The notes under the pieces: generated by a model
What the model saw: the letters and a program-made list of their open reading frames with translations, nothing else
What the model was told of the DNA's origin: nothing
Database searches by the model: none
Program-made: the position numbers and the translations under genes
Assembly (NCBI RefSeq): GCF_001715975.1
Contig: NZ_MARB01000026.1
Location: 1 to 63,326 of the forward strand
Length of the DNA stretch: 63,326 nucleotides
DNA from: Candidatus Thiodiazotropha endolucinida
Lineage (GTDB): Bacteria; Pseudomonadota; Gammaproteobacteria; Chromatiales; Chromatiaceae
Direction of reading: 5' to 3'
Shown: positions 53,579-63,326 of the stretch, one piece after another
Layout: every line of letters begins with the position of its first letter
Position numbering within the stretch: position 1 is the first letter of the stretch

Positions 53579-56443
53579 ATGGAAAAAACCTACGACCCCC
53601 ACGCCATTGAGCAACGCTGGTACCAAATCTGGGAAGAACGCGGCTATTTCGCCCCAGGCCAGACCGGCAGTGACAGCTACTGCATCATGATTCCACCACC
53701 CAATGTCACCGGCAGCCTGCACATGGGACATGGATTCAACAACACAATCATGGATACGCTGATCCGCTACCACCGTATGAAGGGCGACAAAACCCTGTGG
53801 CAGGCGGGCTCCGACCATGCCGGAATCGCCACCCAGATGGTGGTCGAACGCCAGCTGGAGGCGGAGAACAAGAAACGTCACGATCTGGGAAGGGAAAAAT
53901 TCATCGAACGGATCTGGGAGTGGAAGGGAGAGTCCGGCGGCAATATTTCCCGCCAACTGCGCAGGCTAGGCTCATCGCTGGATTGGCAGCACGAACGCTT
54001 TACCATGGATGAGGGACTCTCCGATGCAGTCAGGGAGGTATTTATCCGGCTCTATGAGGAGGGCTTGATCTATCGCGGAAAACGTCTGGTCAACTGGGAC
54101 CCCAAGTTACACACCGCAGTCTCCGACCTGGAGGTCCTGTCGGAAGAAGAGTATGGCCATATGTGGCATATGCGCTATCCGCTGACCAACGGTCAGGGCA
54201 ATCTGATCGTCGCTACAACCCGTCCCGAGACCATGCTCGGCGACTGTGCAGTGGCGGTAAACCCCAGTGACGAACGCTATAAACACCTGATCGGTGAACT
54301 GCTCGAACTGCCCCTTACCGGACGCCGTATCCCAATCATCGCCGACGAAGAACATGTGGATCCGGAGTTCGGTACGGGCTGCGTCAAAATCACCCCCGCC
54401 CACGACTTCAATGACTACGCGGTCTGGCAGCGCCACCGGGATGAGATCACTATCAGTGAACAGATCCACGGCGGTCTGATCAATATCTTCACCGTGGATG
54501 CCTCGATACGCGAAAATGGCGAGACTGAAGGCAGTCTGATGCCGGAAAAGTATATCGGCATGGATCGCTATGATGCACGTAAGCAGATCGTTGCCGATCT
54601 TGAGGAACAGGGGTTACTGGAGAAGATCGATGATCACAAACTGGTGGTGCCCAGAGGAGACCGCTCCGGAGCAGTCATCGAACCCTTCCTGACGGATCAG
54701 TGGTACGTCAAGATCGCCCCCCTGGCCAAGCCCGCCATCGAAGCGGTGGAGAGCGGCAAGATCCGCTTCGTCCCCGATAACTGGAAAAACACCTATTACG
54801 AATGGATGCGCAACATCCAGGACTGGTGTATCAGCCGCCAGATCTGGTGGGGGCATCGCATTCCTGCCTGGTATGACGATCAGGGCAATGTTTATGTCGG
54901 TCGTTCCGAGGCGGAGGTCCGCGCTCGTCACAATCTTGATGACGACTATCCACTACAACAGGACGAGGATGTCCTAGACACCTGGTTCAGCTCCGCACTC
55001 TGGCCCTTCTCCACGCTGGGATGGCCGCAACAGACCGAACGACTCAAAGATTTCTACCCTACCAGCGTCCTGGTCACGGCCTTTGACATCATCTTCTTCT
55101 GGGTCGCACGCATGATCATGATGGGCATTAAATTCATGGGAGAGGTCCCCTTCCATGAGGTCTATATCCATGGTCTGATCCGCGATGGTCACGGGGACAA
55201 GATGTCAAAATCCAAAGGCAATGTACTCGATCCCATCGATCTTATCGACGGCATCGAACTGGAAAAGCTGGTGGAGAAGCGCACCAGCGGCATGATGCAG
55301 CCACAACTTGCTAAAAAGATTGAAAAGCAGACCCGCAAGGAGTTTCCCGACGGCATACCCAGCTTCGGCACAGACGCCCTGCGTTTCACCTTTGCCGCCC
55401 TGGCCGCCACAGGTCGCGACATCAAGTTCGACCTGGGACGTATCGAGGGTTACCGCAACTTCTGCAACAAACTGTGGAACGCCACCCGCTATGTGATGAT
55501 GAATGTGGAAGGGCAGGATTGCGGCGTGCAGGGGATAACAACCGGTCACTCCGAGCCATCCGCCAAACTGGAACGATCGGTTGCCGACCGCTGGATCATG
55601 TCGCGCCTGCAAAAAACCAAGCAGACAGTAACGGAAGCCATTGAGGGTTACCGCTTCGACCATGCCGCCCAGGCAATCTACGAGTTCACCTGGAATGAGT
55701 ATTGCGATTGGTACCTGGAACTGAGTAAACCGGTACTCAATGACGAGAATGCATCTGACGAAGCGAAGCGCGGAACACGACGCACCCTGGTCAGGGTACT
55801 GGAGAATCTGTTGCGCCTGACTCATCCGATCATGCCATTCATCACTGAAGAGATCTGGCAGCGTGTTGCCCCCATCGCCGGTGTCATCGGAGAAGAACAG
55901 GAGGGGGCCACGATCATGCAACAACCCTTTCCCACACAACGTAAATCCTTGATCGATGATGAAGCGGAGATTGAAATGGCCTGGGTGATGCAGTTCATCC
56001 TGGGCATTCGAAAGATCAAAGGTGAACAGAACATCTCGCCGGGAAAACCGGTACCGGTACTCCTGGCCGATGCCAGTGAGCATGACAGTGCCCTGGCAGA
56101 GCAACATCGACATTATCTCGACTTCCTTGCCAAAACCGAATCTATCGAAGTACTGGCTGATGACGAACAAGGACCTGAATCGGCCACCGCTTTGGTGGGT
56201 GAGATGAAGGTATTGATTCCGCTTGCGGGCTTGATCGACAAGGAAGCTGAAATCAAGCGTCTGGAAAAGGAGACCGGACGACTGCAATCCGATGTGGACC
56301 GCATCGAAAAGAAACTGGCCAATGCCAGCTTTGTCGATAAAGCGCCAGAAGCCGTGGTAGAGAAGGAGCGCGAAAAACTGGGGGAGGCCAAAGGTGCCCT
56401 CGAAACCCTGTGCGTACAGCTGGAAAAAATCAGAAACCTGTAG
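53579..56443 (+). CDS. valS: Valyl-tRNA synthetase
   Basis: Class-I aminoacyl-tRNA synthetase of 954 aa, normal for the family. HIGH-type motif in [19 protein letters not shown]1 editing domain ([31 protein letters not shown]), KMSKS in [17 protein letters not shown], anticodon-binding domain, and the C-terminal coiled coil ([21 protein letters not shown] to the end) that is diagnostic of ValRS. The ATG at 53579 gives the standard [15 protein letters not shown] start. Confidence 0.97.
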   Translation: MEKTYDPHAIEQRWYQIWEERGYFAPGQTGSDSYCIMIPPPNVTGSLHMGHGFNNTIMDTLIRYHRMKGDKTLWQAGSDHAGIATQMVVERQLEAENKKRHDLGREKFIERIWEWKGESGGNISRQLRRLGSSLDWQHERFTMDEGLSDAVREVFIRLYEEGLIYRGKRLVNWDPKLHTAVSDLEVLSEEEYGHMWHMRYPLTNGQGNLIVATTRPETMLGDCAVAVNPSDERYKHLIGELLELPLTGRRIPIIADEEHVDPEFGTGCVKITPAHDFNDYAVWQRHRDEITISEQIHGGLINIFTVDASIRENGETEGSLMPEKYIGMDRYDARKQIVADLEEQGLLEKIDDHKLVVPRGDRSGAVIEPFLTDQWYVKIAPLAKPAIEAVESGKIRFVPDNWKNTYYEWMRNIQDWCISRQIWWGHRIPAWYDDQGNVYVGRSEAEVRARHNLDDDYPLQQDEDVLDTWFSSALWPFSTLGWPQQTERLKDFYPTSVLVTAFDIIFFWVARMIMMGIKFMGEVPFHEVYIHGLIRDGHGDKMSKSKGNVLDPIDLIDGIELEKLVEKRTSGMMQPQLAKKIEKQTRKEFPDGIPSFGTDALRFTFAALAATGRDIKFDLGRIEGYRNFCNKLWNATRYVMMNVEGQDCGVQGITTGHSEPSAKLERSVADRWIMSRLQKTKQTVTEAIEGYRFDHAAQAIYEFTWNEYCDWYLELSKPVLNDENASDEAKRGTRRTLVRVLENLLRLTHPIMPFITEEIWQRVAPIAGVIGEEQEGATIMQQPFPTQRKSLIDDEAEIEMAWVMQFILGIRKIKGEQNISPGKPVPVLLADASEHDSALAEQHRHYLDFLAKTESIEVLADDEQGPESATALVGEMKVLIPLAGLIDKEAEIKRLEKETGRLQSDVDRIEKKLANASFVDKAPEAVVEKEREKLGEAKGALETLCVQLEKIRNL

Positions 56444-56448
56444 CAACT

Positions 56449-56471
56449 CCCCCCATCCTACTTATGGGGGG
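56449..56471 (+). terminator. Hairpin after valS
   Basis: CCCCCCAT, 7-nt loop, ATGGGGGG: perfect 8-bp stem five bases after the valS stop. Only TATT follows instead of a T-run, so termination may be partial. Confidence 0.5.
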
Positions 56472-56496
56472 TATTGTGAAAGCAAGCCGCAAATGC

Positions 56497-56540
56497 TCGC
56501 GAATATTTTTTCCGCAAATGAACGCAGATTTAATTATTTA
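56497..56540 (+). repeat. Short interspersed AAATGAACGC motif, left copy
   Basis: GCGAATATTTTTTCCGCAAATGAACGCAGATTTA-type sequence. An inverted relative is at 58871-58917 (read on the - strand as CACAAATGAACGCGAATAA). The two copies bracket the tautomerase and aidB genes. Sequences of this kind occur widely as short intergenic repeats in bacteria. No hairpin of note. Confidence 0.4.
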
Positions 56541-56728
56541 CTCTGCAGCACTGTACAATTTGGGCCTTACCCTATTGCATTGACTATACCCTCTAATGAA
56601 GGAAGGTAGGCAATCAAACCCTCCTAGGTCTTGTTGCCACATTGCCACTTTCCACTTCTCTTCCTATATTCAAAATATTCGCCAAAACCGGATGTTAGCA
56701 TTTAAGACTACTGAGATGAGGTGGGTTA

Positions 56729-57127
56729 ATGCCGCATTTACAATTTGAAGTAAACAAAATGATTACAGACATAGAGAAGCAGGCAATCGCTTCCCAGGTG
56801 TGCTCGCTTTTTGCCGAGGTTATGGATACAGGCACAGATCATATTGCAGTTTCGATTCGTAAGCTCGGTACCCACAATCTTTCAATTGGACGCGTTAAAG
56901 AACCGGAAAAAGGCGTTGCTGTCATCAATGCAGATATCAGAGACGGTCGCAATATTGAGCAACGAAGAACCCTGGCGCTAGGCTTTATGGAGATATTGAA
57001 TAAAACTCTTGATATTCCGAAACAACATACTTACGTCACCTTTACCGAGCATAAAGGAGAGGATTTCCATCTTTTCGAAAAATATCTGGCCAGTTGGCGG
57101 CAGGGAGAAGATCCCTTGGCGGAATAG
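56729..57127 (+). CDS. Tautomerase/MIF superfamily protein
   Basis: 132-residue protein starting Met-Pro, so the mature N-terminal Pro1 used as the catalytic base by this superfamily is present. The pattern MPHLQFEVNKMI, HIAVSIRKLG and DIRDGRNIEQRRTLALGFMEIL fits a 4-oxalocrotonate-tautomerase/5-carboxymethyl-2-hydroxymuconate isomerase-like fold. Substrate unknown. It lies 52 bp upstream of aidB on the same strand and could be co-transcribed. Confidence 0.78.
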   Translation: MPHLQFEVNKMITDIEKQAIASQVCSLFAEVMDTGTDHIAVSIRKLGTHNLSIGRVKEPEKGVAVINADIRDGRNIEQRRTLALGFMEILNKTLDIPKQHTYVTFTEHKGEDFHLFEKYLASWRQGEDPLAE

Positions 57128-57179
57128 ACATATTATCATCTGGATTCATGCCCATCCTCCCATGGCAGAGGATCAAATT

Positions 57180-58832
57180 ATGCAACAACGTAAAGTGACG
57201 TTCGATACACACAAGGTCTTGAACCAGCCACCCCCCCTGGAGAAATATAACGCTTACCGATCAGACGCCATATTGCAGCACTATATAAAAACATTTGGTG
57301 GGGAATGGGGAGAGGAGAGACTAGAGGCATACGGTCAACTTGTCGGATACGAGCTGCAAGAGGCGGGTTTTGACGCCAATGCCTATAAACCCGAGTTTCA
57401 TAGTCATGATCGCTTTGGTCATCGCGTCGATTTTATAAAATACCATCCCGCCTATCACCGTTTAATGGCAGCGGCAATCGATGCGGGACACCATAACCTG
57501 CCATGGGTTGTGCTAAAAACCGGTGCGCATGTGGTCAGGGCCGGGATCGAATATCTACACACACAAGCGGACCCGGGCAGCGGATGCCCACTCACCATGA
57601 CCTTCTCCTCCATACTCACCATCAGACATCAACCCGATATCGCACAAGCGTGGATACCGAAAATCACAGCAGCTCTCTATGATCCGAGAAATCTGCCCTA
57701 TTATGAAAAACAGGGCTTGACCAACGGCATGGCGATGACGGAAAAACAGGGAGGTTCGGATGTCCGCGCCAACACCACCAGGGCCTCCCCCATTGACGCA
57801 CCCGGTCCGGGTGAAAGCTATGAACTCGTGGGTCACAAGTGGTTCTGCTCAGCACCCATGTCAGACGCCTTTCTCACGCTCGCCAATACGGATAGCGGTC
57901 TATCCTGCTTTCTGCTGCCGCGCTGGCGCCCGGACGGAACGAAAAACGCCATCCATATTCAACGTTTGAAAAACAAGATGGGTAATGTATCGAACGCATC
58001 AGCAGAAATAGAGTATGGCGGCGCCTTTGCCTGGATGATCGGTGAGGAGGGCCGAGGTGTCAGGACCATTCTGGAAATGGTCGCCATGACACGCTTTGAT
58101 TGCATGGTCGGATCATCGGCGATCATGGGGCATGCGGCTGCGCAAGCGCTGCATCACACTGGTGCACGCACAGCCTTTGGACGAAATCTGCAAGACCACC
58201 CCCTGATGCAAAACGTCCTGGCCGATCTGGCAATTGAAGCGGAGGCCTCACTGGCCATCAGCATGCGGCTGGCCCACGCACTGGACAAAGATAGTGATGA
58301 TGAACGCCTGCTGTTTCGCATCGGGACTGCTATCGGCAAGTATTGGATATGCAAACGTGCTGCTCAGCATACCTATGAAGCCATGGAATCGGTAGGTGGT
58401 GTGGCCGTAGTGGAAGACAATGTTCTCGCTCGTCTCTATAGGGAGTCACCCATTAATGCCATATGGGAGGGTTCGGGAAATATCCAATGTCTGGATGTCG
58501 TCCGCGCCCTGGAGAAGAATCCGAACACACTCGATATTTTTCTTATCGAACTCGAGAAAGCAAAAAATCATCTTGATCTCTATGACGAAGCGCTGGGTGA
58601 ATTCAAACAACAACTGTTGATGAAAAGCCAGAATGAATACGCACTGCGCCAATTTGTCGAAACCATGGCACTGCTCTGGCAGGCTGCTACGCTGATTCAG
58701 TTTTCGGATGCAACCATCGCAGAGTCATTTATCCTCAGCCGATTAGCCCATCACCACAGTTATATGTACGGCACGCTACCCGAACATATCCCCTTCAGAA
58801 CCATCATACAGCGTGCCAAACCCAAGATTTGA
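57180..58832 (+). CDS. aidB: AidB-like acyl-CoA dehydrogenase family protein
   Basis: 550-residue flavoprotein of the AidB group, linked in E. coli to the alkylation-damage response. Conserved parts: THKVLNQPPPLEKYNAYRSD at the N-terminus, FAD-site GMAMTEKQGGSDVRANTT, GHKWFCSAPMSDAFLTLA, LKNKMGNVSNASAEIEYGGAFAWMIGEEGRGVRTI and YRESPINAIWEGSGNIQCLDVVRAL. The ATG at 57180 has GAGG 8 nt upstream and gives the usual length; the frame remains open into the upstream gene without meaning. No ada/alkB neighbour is present. Confidence 0.92.
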   Translation: MQQRKVTFDTHKVLNQPPPLEKYNAYRSDAILQHYIKTFGGEWGEERLEAYGQLVGYELQEAGFDANAYKPEFHSHDRFGHRVDFIKYHPAYHRLMAAAIDAGHHNLPWVVLKTGAHVVRAGIEYLHTQADPGSGCPLTMTFSSILTIRHQPDIAQAWIPKITAALYDPRNLPYYEKQGLTNGMAMTEKQGGSDVRANTTRASPIDAPGPGESYELVGHKWFCSAPMSDAFLTLANTDSGLSCFLLPRWRPDGTKNAIHIQRLKNKMGNVSNASAEIEYGGAFAWMIGEEGRGVRTILEMVAMTRFDCMVGSSAIMGHAAAQALHHTGARTAFGRNLQDHPLMQNVLADLAIEAEASLAISMRLAHALDKDSDDERLLFRIGTAIGKYWICKRAAQHTYEAMESVGGVAVVEDNVLARLYRESPINAIWEGSGNIQCLDVVRALEKNPNTLDIFLIELEKAKNHLDLYDEALGEFKQQLLMKSQNEYALRQFVETMALLWQAATLIQFSDATIAESFILSRLAHHHSYMYGTLPEHIPFRTIIQRAKPKI

Positions 58833-58870
58833 GACAGTATAGATATTGATATCCAATGAGTTATGATTTC

Positions 58871-58917
58871 CTATTTGCGAATATTTGCAATTATTCGCGT
58901 TCATTTGTGGCTAAAAA
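58871..58917 (-). repeat. Short interspersed AAATGAACGC motif, right copy
   Basis: Inverted counterpart of the motif at 56497-56540; it includes TTCGCGTTCATTTGTGGC on the + strand. It sits in the short gap between aidB and the dioxygenase gene. Confidence 0.4.
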
Positions 58918-58944
58918 TCTGTACCAAAAACGCTGCTTATCATG

Positions 58945-59604
58945 CTACATGGAGGGATGAAGCCCTAACACGATATCAAAGCGGCCGGCCAGGGCACCCG
59001 ACTCGATTTCCGGTGCCGGATCGAGCGGTACGGTTACGGAGGCGCGGGATAGTGGATTCCGCACTCTGTTGAGGATGAAATCAGTGTCGTTTCCCGGCTC
59101 ATTCGCCACATACATCTGAGTGGTGAAACCCTCTATACCGTCACCGATCACACGAAAGTGGATATGCGGTGTCCGACCCGGATAGGAGACGGGACGGATG
59201 GTACGAAACCGATAGCCACCGTTACCGTCAACGACAGTACGGCCGAATCCCTGAAAATCCGGATCAGCAACTCCCCCCCGATCACGTGAATGGTGGTAAT
59301 AACCAAAAGCATCACACTGCCAGATCTCGACTTGGGCATCAGTTAAGGGTTGACCGTCGGAATCAAGCAGGCGGCCGAAAATGTGCGTGACCTGCCCCCT
59401 GGCGGGACGGCTCCTGCCCTCGACATCGACCAGATTGTTATCATTGTCCAACAGAATACGGGTAGGGTAGAAAGGTCCGGCTGTCTGATAAGGTGTGGGT
59501 ATTAGCGCAGCAGCGATAGCCGCACCCGGCAGGACCGATAGTGAAACAAGCGAAATAGTGTCCAGAAGCAGTTCGCGCCGATTGCAGTTGCCATTCAGCT
59601 TCAT
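58945..59604 (-). CDS. Exported intradiol ring-cleavage dioxygenase
   Basis: 219-residue member of the protocatechuate 3,4-dioxygenase beta-like family. The Fe(III) ligands are visible: Tyr in DAFGYYHHS, Tyr in RPVSYPGRTPHIHF and the two His of HIHF. Residues 1-32 contain a twin-Arg (NRREL) and a hydrophobic stretch (TISLVSLSVLPGAAIAAA), so Tat- or Sec-dependent export is likely, as in extracytoplasmic members of the family. The classical cytoplasmic pca pathway genes are absent, so the substrate, possibly an aromatic released outside the cell, is unknown. Confidence 0.87.
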   Translation of the reverse strand: MKLNGNCNRRELLLDTISLVSLSVLPGAAIAAALIPTPYQTAGPFYPTRILLDNDNNLVDVEGRSRPARGQVTHIFGRLLDSDGQPLTDAQVEIWQCDAFGYYHHSRDRGGVADPDFQGFGRTVVDGNGGYRFRTIRPVSYPGRTPHIHFRVIGDGIEGFTTQMYVANEPGNDTDFILNRVRNPLSRASVTVPLDPAPEIESGALAGRFDIVLGLHPSM

Positions 59605-59824
59605 GTTGCCTGTCTCCTGAGATGCAATGAGTCACCCTGAATCAGAAAGACCCTGAGAAAACCTCTAATGCCTTATGATTTCGATTGCTCAACCGGGAAA
59701 GAATTCATCACCGATCAAGATCCACTGACTTGTCTACAGAAGAAATACAGCGATTCTGTAGCCTACTAGCACTGCCAAACCCTAGAGAAGCCCATTTAAA
59801 TTCATGTCTTTCAATAACTTATTT

Positions 59825-59996
59825 ACGGCCTGCCAGCACAATACCAATCAACTCCGTGACGACAGCAGGAGTGAGGCTGTTTTTCACCCGACAGCGTTCT
59901 CATTCGCTCATTTAGAATAACCACAGTTGAATCACTCTTCCTTGCCTGACGGAAAAAACACAACACTACCGACTGTATTTGTGTCAACCGACCCCA
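59825..59996 (+). mobile_element. Decayed MITE-like element
   Basis: The region can be aligned by eye with copy B. A left end GGCCTGCCAGCACAATACCA, the segment GAGGCTGTTTTTCACCCGACAGCG, the conserved TCTCATTCGCTCATTTAG, then CTTCCTTGCCTGACGG and a right end TTTGTGTCAACCGACCCCA all appear in order. The central CCTTCGGG hairpin part is missing and many bases differ, so this is an old, internally deleted copy. The remainder of the 59605-60233 gap shows no gene; the last 100 bp should hold the infA promoter. Confidence 0.6.
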
Positions 59997-60233
59997 GCTG
60001 CCCCATATGCATACACCAGATTGTGCCGCAAAATGCCAGGGCAGCGATCCGTTGCCGGGTGATGAAGCGATGCCAGCCAGATCCCGGATCTTGACATAGC
60101 CATCGAACTCCCTGCATCGGGGTGGAAAAGCGGAACTACTTGCTATATGCGCAAATATACTGATAATGGCGGATTTTTATCTCGGGCGCTGTGCTATAAT
60201 CCGCCCGGTTTTTTAAAATGATCGAGCATTAGT

Positions 60234-60452
60234 ATGGCGAAAGAAGACTTTATTGAGATGGAAGGCACGGTAATCGAGACGTTGCCGAACACCATGTTCC
60301 GCGTGGAACTGGAGAACGGTCACGTAGTGACAGCCCATATCTCAGGCAAGATGCGCAAGCACTACATCCGTATCCTCACCGGAGACAAGGTCACTGTACA
60401 GTTGACCCCTTACGACCTGACCAAAGGACGTATCACCTATCGCGCCCGTTGA
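60234..60452 (+). CDS. infA: Translation initiation factor IF-1
   Basis: 72-residue S1/OB-fold protein that binds the ribosomal A site during initiation. The sequence [19 protein letters not shown] through [18 protein letters not shown] is highly conserved, though Cys/Met usage differs slightly from E. coli. It is convergent with clpA, only 6 bp between the stops, an arrangement common in gammaproteobacteria. Confidence 0.98.
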   Translation: MAKEDFIEMEGTVIETLPNTMFRVELENGHVVTAHISGKMRKHYIRILTGDKVTVQLTPYDLTKGRITYRAR

Positions 60453-60458
60453 GAACAT

Positions 60459-62732
60459 TCAGTTATCGTCCAGGGTGGCATCGGGTACCTGCTCCCCGAC
60501 AATATCAAACTGCAGCTTGTCATCCGCGACATCAACCTTAACCACCCCTCCACCGGCCAGCTTACCAAACAGCAGCTCTTCGGCCAGGGGCTTTTTGATC
60601 TCATCCTGAATCAGCCTTGCCATCGGCCGGGCGCCCATCTTCGGATCATAGCCATGTTCTGCCAGCCATACCCTGGCTTCCGGTTCGACCACCAGGTTGA
60701 CATGTTTCTCCTGTAGCTGCCCTTCCAATTCGAAAATGAATTTATCGACCACCTTAGCGATATGCTCTGGTGAGAGGCCGGCAAACTGAATGATTGCATC
60801 AAGACGATTTCTGAACTCGGGCGTGAACATTTTCTTGATCACTTCCATGCCGTCGCTGCTATGATCCTGCTTGGTGAAACCGATCGACGAGCGGCTCATC
60901 TCCTGGGCGCCGGCATTGGTGGTCATGATGATCACAACATTGCGGAAGTCCGCCTTGCGGCCATTGTTGTCGGTCAGGGTGCCATGATCCATCACCTGCA
61001 GCAGTAAATTGAAGACATCCGGGTGTGCTTTCTCGATCTCATCGAGCAACAACACACAATGAGGATGCTTTGCAATCTCCTCAGTCAGCAATCCCCCCTG
61101 GTCAAAACCGACATACCCTGGCGGTGCGCCGATCAACCTGGATACTGTGTGGCGTTCCATATACTCGGACATGTCGAAGCGGATCAGTTCCATACACAAG
61201 ATCCTCGCCAGCTGACGACTGATCTCTGTCTTGCCGACACCGGTGGGACCGGTGAAGAGAAAGGAGCCGACCGGCCTGCCTTCATTGACCAGTCCGGATC
61301 GATTCATGCGTATGGCCGCTGTCAATGCATCGATGGCCGGATCCTGGCCGAATACGACCAGCTTCAGGTCACGTGTAAGGTTGCGCAGGGCCTCGGTATC
61401 GGAAGTGGAGACCTTCTTCGGTGGGATCCGCGCAATCTTCGCCACAATAGCCTCGACCTCATCCACGTCGATGACCTTTTTACGCTGTTCCAGCGGTTGC
61501 AGTTGCACATTCGCACCCGCCTCATCGATGACATCGATGGCCTTATCGGGCAGATGGCGGTCGTTGATGTATTTGTCGGAGAGTTCTGCGGCGCTGTTCA
61601 AGGCATCCTGTGTGTACTCGATATGGTGATGCTCCTCGAATCGGGACTTCAGGCCCTTCAGGATCTCCACCGTCTCTGCCACGGTGGGCTCTTCCACATC
61701 GATCTTCTGGAAGCGCCGCGCCAGGGCACGGTCTTTTTCAAAGATTCCCCTGAACTCCTGGTAGGTTGTGGAACCGATACAGCGCAGCTCCCCTGATGCG
61801 AGCACAGGCTTGATCAGGTTCGAGGCATCCATAACCCCACCGGATGCAGCCCCTGCTCCGATAATGGTATGTATCTCGTCGATGAACAAAACCACATCCT
61901 TTTCCCGTTTCAGCTCGGCAAGAACCGCCTTCAGGCGTTTCTCGAAGTCACCACGGTATTTCGTACCTGCAACCAGCGTCCCAAGATCAAGGGCATAGAT
62001 AGTGGCATTGGCAAGTACGTTAGGTACCTCTTTGTCAACGATTTTCTTGGCCAATCCCTCTGCAATAGCGGTTTTGCCTACACCGGCCTCTCCCACCAGC
62101 AGCGGGTTGTTTTTACGCCGTCGGCAGAGTATCTGAACGGTACGTTCAACCTCTTGCAAACGACCGATCAGGGGATCGATCTTACCCTGTTCCGCCAGTT
62201 GATTGAGATTCGTGGCATAGCTCTCCAACGGGCTTGTCTGACCATCCCCTTTGGATTCACTGGATAGTTCGGCCGGCGCCTCATCCTGAATCGTGCCGTC
62301 AACCTTGGAGATGCCGTGAGAGATATAGTTGACCACATCCAGCCGACTTACATTTTGCTCGTTCAGAAAAAAGACCGCCTGTGAGTCCTGTTCATTGAAT
62401 ATCGCCACCAGCACATTGGCGCCGGTGACCTCATTTTTACCCGAGGATTGGACATGAAAAACGGCCCTTTGCAGCACCCGTTGAAATCCTAAGGTGGGTT
62501 GAATCTCCCTCTCATCCCCATCCGGAATCAGTGGTGTTGTCTCTTCAACAAAGCTGCTGATATTCTTTCGCATGCTCTCGATATCCGCCCCACAGGCGCG
62601 CAGTACCGCGACAGCGGTGGGATTGTCCAACAAGGCAAGCAAGAGATGATCCACCGTCATGAACTCATGATGTCGTTCTTTGGCATTCTTGAATGCTTGG
62701 TTCAGGGTAAATTCCAACTCTTTATTCAACAT
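60459..62732 (-). CDS. clpA: ATP-dependent Clp protease ATP-binding subunit ClpA
   Basis: AAA+ unfoldase (757 aa) that feeds ClpP. The N-domain (about 1-145) binds ClpS. D1 has Walker [19 protein letters not shown] and Walker [18 protein letters not shown]2 has [18 protein letters not shown] and [14 protein letters not shown]. The IGF/IGL-type loop for ClpP docking appears as SSIGFTKQD. It follows clpS by 24 bp in one operon. Confidence 0.97.
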   Translation of the reverse strand: MLNKELEFTLNQAFKNAKERHHEFMTVDHLLLALLDNPTAVAVLRACGADIESMRKNISSFVEETTPLIPDGDEREIQPTLGFQRVLQRAVFHVQSSGKNEVTGANVLVAIFNEQDSQAVFFLNEQNVSRLDVVNYISHGISKVDGTIQDEAPAELSSESKGDGQTSPLESYATNLNQLAEQGKIDPLIGRLQEVERTVQILCRRRKNNPLLVGEAGVGKTAIAEGLAKKIVDKEVPNVLANATIYALDLGTLVAGTKYRGDFEKRLKAVLAELKREKDVVLFIDEIHTIIGAGAASGGVMDASNLIKPVLASGELRCIGSTTYQEFRGIFEKDRALARRFQKIDVEEPTVAETVEILKGLKSRFEEHHHIEYTQDALNSAAELSDKYINDRHLPDKAIDVIDEAGANVQLQPLEQRKKVIDVDEVEAIVAKIARIPPKKVSTSDTEALRNLTRDLKLVVFGQDPAIDALTAAIRMNRSGLVNEGRPVGSFLFTGPTGVGKTEISRQLARILCMELIRFDMSEYMERHTVSRLIGAPPGYVGFDQGGLLTEEIAKHPHCVLLLDEIEKAHPDVFNLLLQVMDHGTLTDNNGRKADFRNVVIIMTTNAGAQEMSRSSIGFTKQDHSSDGMEVIKKMFTPEFRNRLDAIIQFAGLSPEHIAKVVDKFIFELEGQLQEKHVNLVVEPEARVWLAEHGYDPKMGARPMARLIQDEIKKPLAEELLFGKLAGGGVVKVDVADDKLQFDIVGEQVPDATLDDN

Positions 62733-62756
62733 CTCAGGAACTCCATATAGCGCCGC

Positions 62757-63077
62757 TTATGTCTCCTCCATGGTGCACATCAGCGGGTGCTGGTTGCTGC
62801 GAGAGTAATCATTGACTTGTGACACCTTTGTCTCAGCCACGTCTTTAGTAAACACGCCACACACACCCACACCGCGGGTATGAACATGAAGCATCACTCG
62901 GGTCGCCTTTTCCCTGTCCATGTCAAAAAAGGTTTCCAAAACCAAAACAACAAATTCCATCGGTGTATAGTCATCATTCAGAATAATAACCTTATACAAA
63001 GGAGGTTTTTTGACTTTTGGCACTGCCTCCTGTAATGCTAGACCGTCTTCGTGTGATGTTTGTTCTCGATTACTCAT
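62757..63077 (-). CDS. clpS: ClpS adaptor protein
   Basis: N-end-rule adaptor (106 aa) that delivers substrates to ClpA. The signature [27 protein letters not shown] contains the substrate-pocket Asn-Asp, and the later segment [28 protein letters not shown] is conserved. First gene of clpS-clpA. A MITE end (copy E) begins 153 bp upstream. Confidence 0.97.
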   Translation of the reverse strand: MSNREQTSHEDGLALQEAVPKVKKPPLYKVIILNDDYTPMEFVVLVLETFFDMDREKATRVMLHVHTRGVGVCGVFTKDVAETKVSQVNDYSRSNQHPLMCTMEET

Positions 63078-63229
63078 AATGGCTGATTCTAGCAGGCCTA
63101 AACGGCCTGAAAAGCGGAATTATATTCGGGATATTTATTTAACTCAGAAGGTATGGTGTAAGCAGATTACAAGTTTCCATTTTACCTAAATTGACGACCT
63201 GATTTGAATACCAAACCGTCAAATGTCGC

Positions 63230-63297
63230 TAGGGCCTGTTAACACTAATCCAATGCACCCTGTTGTGCCTGAAAAAGCGCCAATCAAGACGCGAGGA
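63230..63297 (+). mobile_element. MITE-like repeat, fragment E at the right window edge
   Basis: Begins TAGGGCCTGTTAACACTAAT, has its own variant of the inner terminal repeat (CCAATGCACCCTG), continues TTGTGCCTGAAAAAGCGCCA and AATCAAGACGCG, then departs from the family at about 63298. Either the element is truncated there or an insertion or deletion follows; the window ends before a right terminal repeat could be seen. Confidence 0.7.
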
Positions 63298-63326
63298 GAG
63301 AGGTTTGGTTATTCCAAATGAACGAC

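Noticed and set aside
57009-57179. N-terminal extension of AidB into the tautomerase gene
   Set aside because: No family similarity, overlaps a better-supported gene, and a good ribosome-binding site lies before the ATG at 57180.
1-63326. tRNA or rRNA genes, phage or integrase sites
   Set aside because: No cloverleaf with conserved T-arm, no rRNA sequence and no integrase or phage gene found by reading the intergenic regions; a tRNAscan/Rfam run would be the decisive check.

Overview
The window is a chromosomal segment of a gammaproteobacterium, roughly 50% GC. It shows no rRNA, tRNA, phage genes, transposase or CRISPR array. The gene complement (class III PHA synthase phaC/phaE divergent from phaA-phaR-phasin-phaB, ClpS/ClpA next to IF-1, SrkA, YaeQ, AidB, a complete Lap biofilm system) resembles purple-sulfur and sulfur-oxidizing Chromatiales. 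The pha layout is the one known from Allochromatium-type bacteria. The lineage is inferred from gene content only; no sulfur-oxidation or photosynthesis gene lies here.

Layout. 1-9.7 kb: housekeeping and stress genes (greB, srkA, tpm, yaeQ, gltA, arfB), an exported sugar dehydrogenase, a hybrid histidine kinase and a GNAT enzyme. 10-19.4 kb: a cell-envelope pair (DUF1318 lipoprotein and YdbH/AsmA-like protein), a coiled-coil SPOR membrane protein, truncated haemoglobin, a TudS-DUF1722 fusion, a cNMP-binding protein, a CinA-like protein and a peroxiredoxin. 19.9-22.1 kb: an NDUFA9-like protein and nhaA. 22.7-28.7 kb: the PHA granule locus. 29-32.5 kb: small and unusual envelope proteins, including a VTT-domain/flavin disulfide reductase fusion. 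32.9-50.4 kb: a whole Lap system, with outer-membrane channel (lapE), a 2608-residue adhesin (lapA), a LuxR-type regulator, membrane fusion protein (lapC), ABC exporter (lapB), c-di-GMP receptor (lapD) and periplasmic protease (lapG). 50.6-63.1 kb: ppdK, valS, a tautomerase, aidB, an exported intradiol dioxygenase, infA, clpA and clpS.

How the parts work together. In known Lap systems LapBCE exports LapA, LapD holds LapG while c-di-GMP is high, and LapG cuts the adhesin N-terminus when c-di-GMP falls. Every component and the diagnostic residues (LapG Cys-His-Asp, LapD Trp126, an AAG cleavage motif in LapA) are visible here. The adhesin carries 14 tandem repeats of exactly 282 bp each.

The least explained structure is a family of non-coding, MITE-like repeats of 231 bp. 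They have about 34-bp terminal inverted repeats beginning TAGGG and ending CCCTA, with strong internal hairpins whose two arms change together between copies. Three complete copies (9.7, 19.6 and 22.1 kb), two copies or pieces at the window edges, one decayed copy (59.8 kb) and several solitary ends are seen. Almost all lie just upstream of start codons. No transposase is present, so they would have to be moved in trans.
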